Shown one piece after another: positions 4,949 through 5,366 of a stretch of 5,366 nucleotides of DNA (position 1 is its first letter; the number at the start of each line of letters is the position of its first letter). The DNA lies in the NCBI GenBank assembly GCA_947462525.1, contig CANHPK010000148.1:1-5366 (forward strand), read 5' to 3'. Below the pieces are notes generated by a model, which worked only from the letters and a program-made list of their open reading frames with translations, was not told where the DNA came from and searched no databases. Made by a program: the position numbers and the translations under genes. This stretch comes from Roseiflexaceae bacterium. GTDB lineage: Bacteria > Chloroflexota > Chloroflexia > Chloroflexales > Roseiflexaceae.

Positions 4949-5366
4949 CTTTTCCCGTTATTGCTCCACGCACAACTGCGACACACTGATCAATCTCGGC
5001 TTCGGTATTAAACATCGCACAGCCCAATCGCAACGATGTGTTGTTTTCGCGGAACAACGCCGCGATTTTGTGTTGCTTGAGTGCCGCTTCGAGCGCAGCA
5101 GTATGCTCATGGGTGTAGATCGACACAATCGCAGACTGCGTGTGTGGCGGCGTGAACATGTGGCAGCCAGCTGCCTCAAGGCCCGCCCACAGCCGCTGCG
5201 CCAACGCCAGCCCATGCCGTTCGATGGTTGCGATACCCACCCGTTCAAACAGGCTCAACGCGCCTTCGAGCTGTGCCACCGAGGTGTGGGCAATCGCCGC
5301 GTATTCGTACTTGCTGGCGTCGCTTTTGACCGTAAACTGCAGATCCTCGGTCGCCGCTGCCACATG
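4944..5366 (-). CDS. Class V aminotransferase / cysteine desulfurase-like protein, C-terminal part (5' end outside window)
   Basis: The frame is open to the right edge and supplies 140 C-terminal residues. It resembles the small domain of fold-type I PLP enzymes of class V (SufS/NifS/IscS-like and related aminotransferases and lyases). The features are DASKYEYAAIAHTSVAQLEGAL (visible residues 16-37, corresponding to the 'fE.GTpn' region), a helix ending in IERHGLALAQRLWAGL, a strand AIVSIY, and RENNTSLRLGCAMFNTEAEID. There Arg113 of LRLG is in the position of the substrate-carboxylate arginine, followed by the usual 'FNTEAEID' helix start. The PLP lysine and large domain are not in the window, so the reaction cannot be stated. 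A GTG at 5363-5361 is internal, since the codon before it is also open. It has a terminator downstream and a repeat over its stop codon. Confidence 0.8.
   Translation of the reverse strand, partial: HVAAATEDLQFTVKSDASKYEYAAIAHTSVAQLEGALSLFERVGIATIERHGLALAQRLWAGLEAAGCHMFTPPHTQSAIVSIYTHEHTAALEAALKQHKIAALFRENNTSLRLGCAMFNTEAEIDQCVAVVRGAITGKV

Noticed and set aside
5361..5363. GTG as start of the aminotransferase-like protein
   Set aside because: The frame continues open to the window edge, and the sequence begins in the middle of the fold, lacking the PLP-binding domain.

Overview
The window holds five protein-coding genes, two of them cut by the window edges, and looks like an ordinary chromosomal stretch of a moderately GC-rich bacterium. 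Gene starts carry Shine-Dalgarno sequences such as AGGAG, and two upstream regions share a TACAATAC-type -10 element. I cannot name the organism from the sequence. The gene content and the short AT-rich ATTCATA repeat would fit a Chloroflexota genome, but that is a weak guess.

Left part (1-1963). A COG4586-type ABC transporter ATPase lies on the minus strand (944-1909). The first 32 codons of what looks like an ABC-2 type permease lie on the same strand at the left edge (1-98). Between them, on the opposite strand, is a complete sugar phosphate isomerase/epimerase gene (165-956) whose 3' end overlaps the ATPase stop by 13 bp. If ATPase and permease form one exporter, as this family normally does, the transporter locus is interrupted by an antisense gene. 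The permease start is small and easily missed, because it lies in the leader of the isomerase gene.

Middle part (1964-4420). Two minus-strand genes, a short-chain dehydrogenase/reductase (SDR, 3371-4342) and an AraC-family regulator with an OruR/ArgR-type N-terminal domain (2227-3246), follow each other in the same direction, 124 bp apart. A perfect 11-bp-arm hairpin sits in the gap. Base composition there is clearly lower in GC than on either side in spot counts, which suggests a separately acquired pair. The SDR keeps its glycine-rich motif and the Ser/Tyr/Lys catalytic residues, but the usual catalytic-tetrad Asn appears to be Ser.

Right part (4421-5366). About 500 bp of non-coding sequence hold an intrinsic terminator on the minus strand and a four-copy 7-bp repeat. 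The repeat contains the stop codon of a class V aminotransferase-like gene (4944-5366, its 5' part outside the window).

I see no CRISPR array, tRNA, rRNA, transposase or recognisable defence system. The observations most worth a second look are the split transporter locus, the SDR active-site substitution, and the palindromic elements upstream of the ATPase and between SDR and AraC genes.
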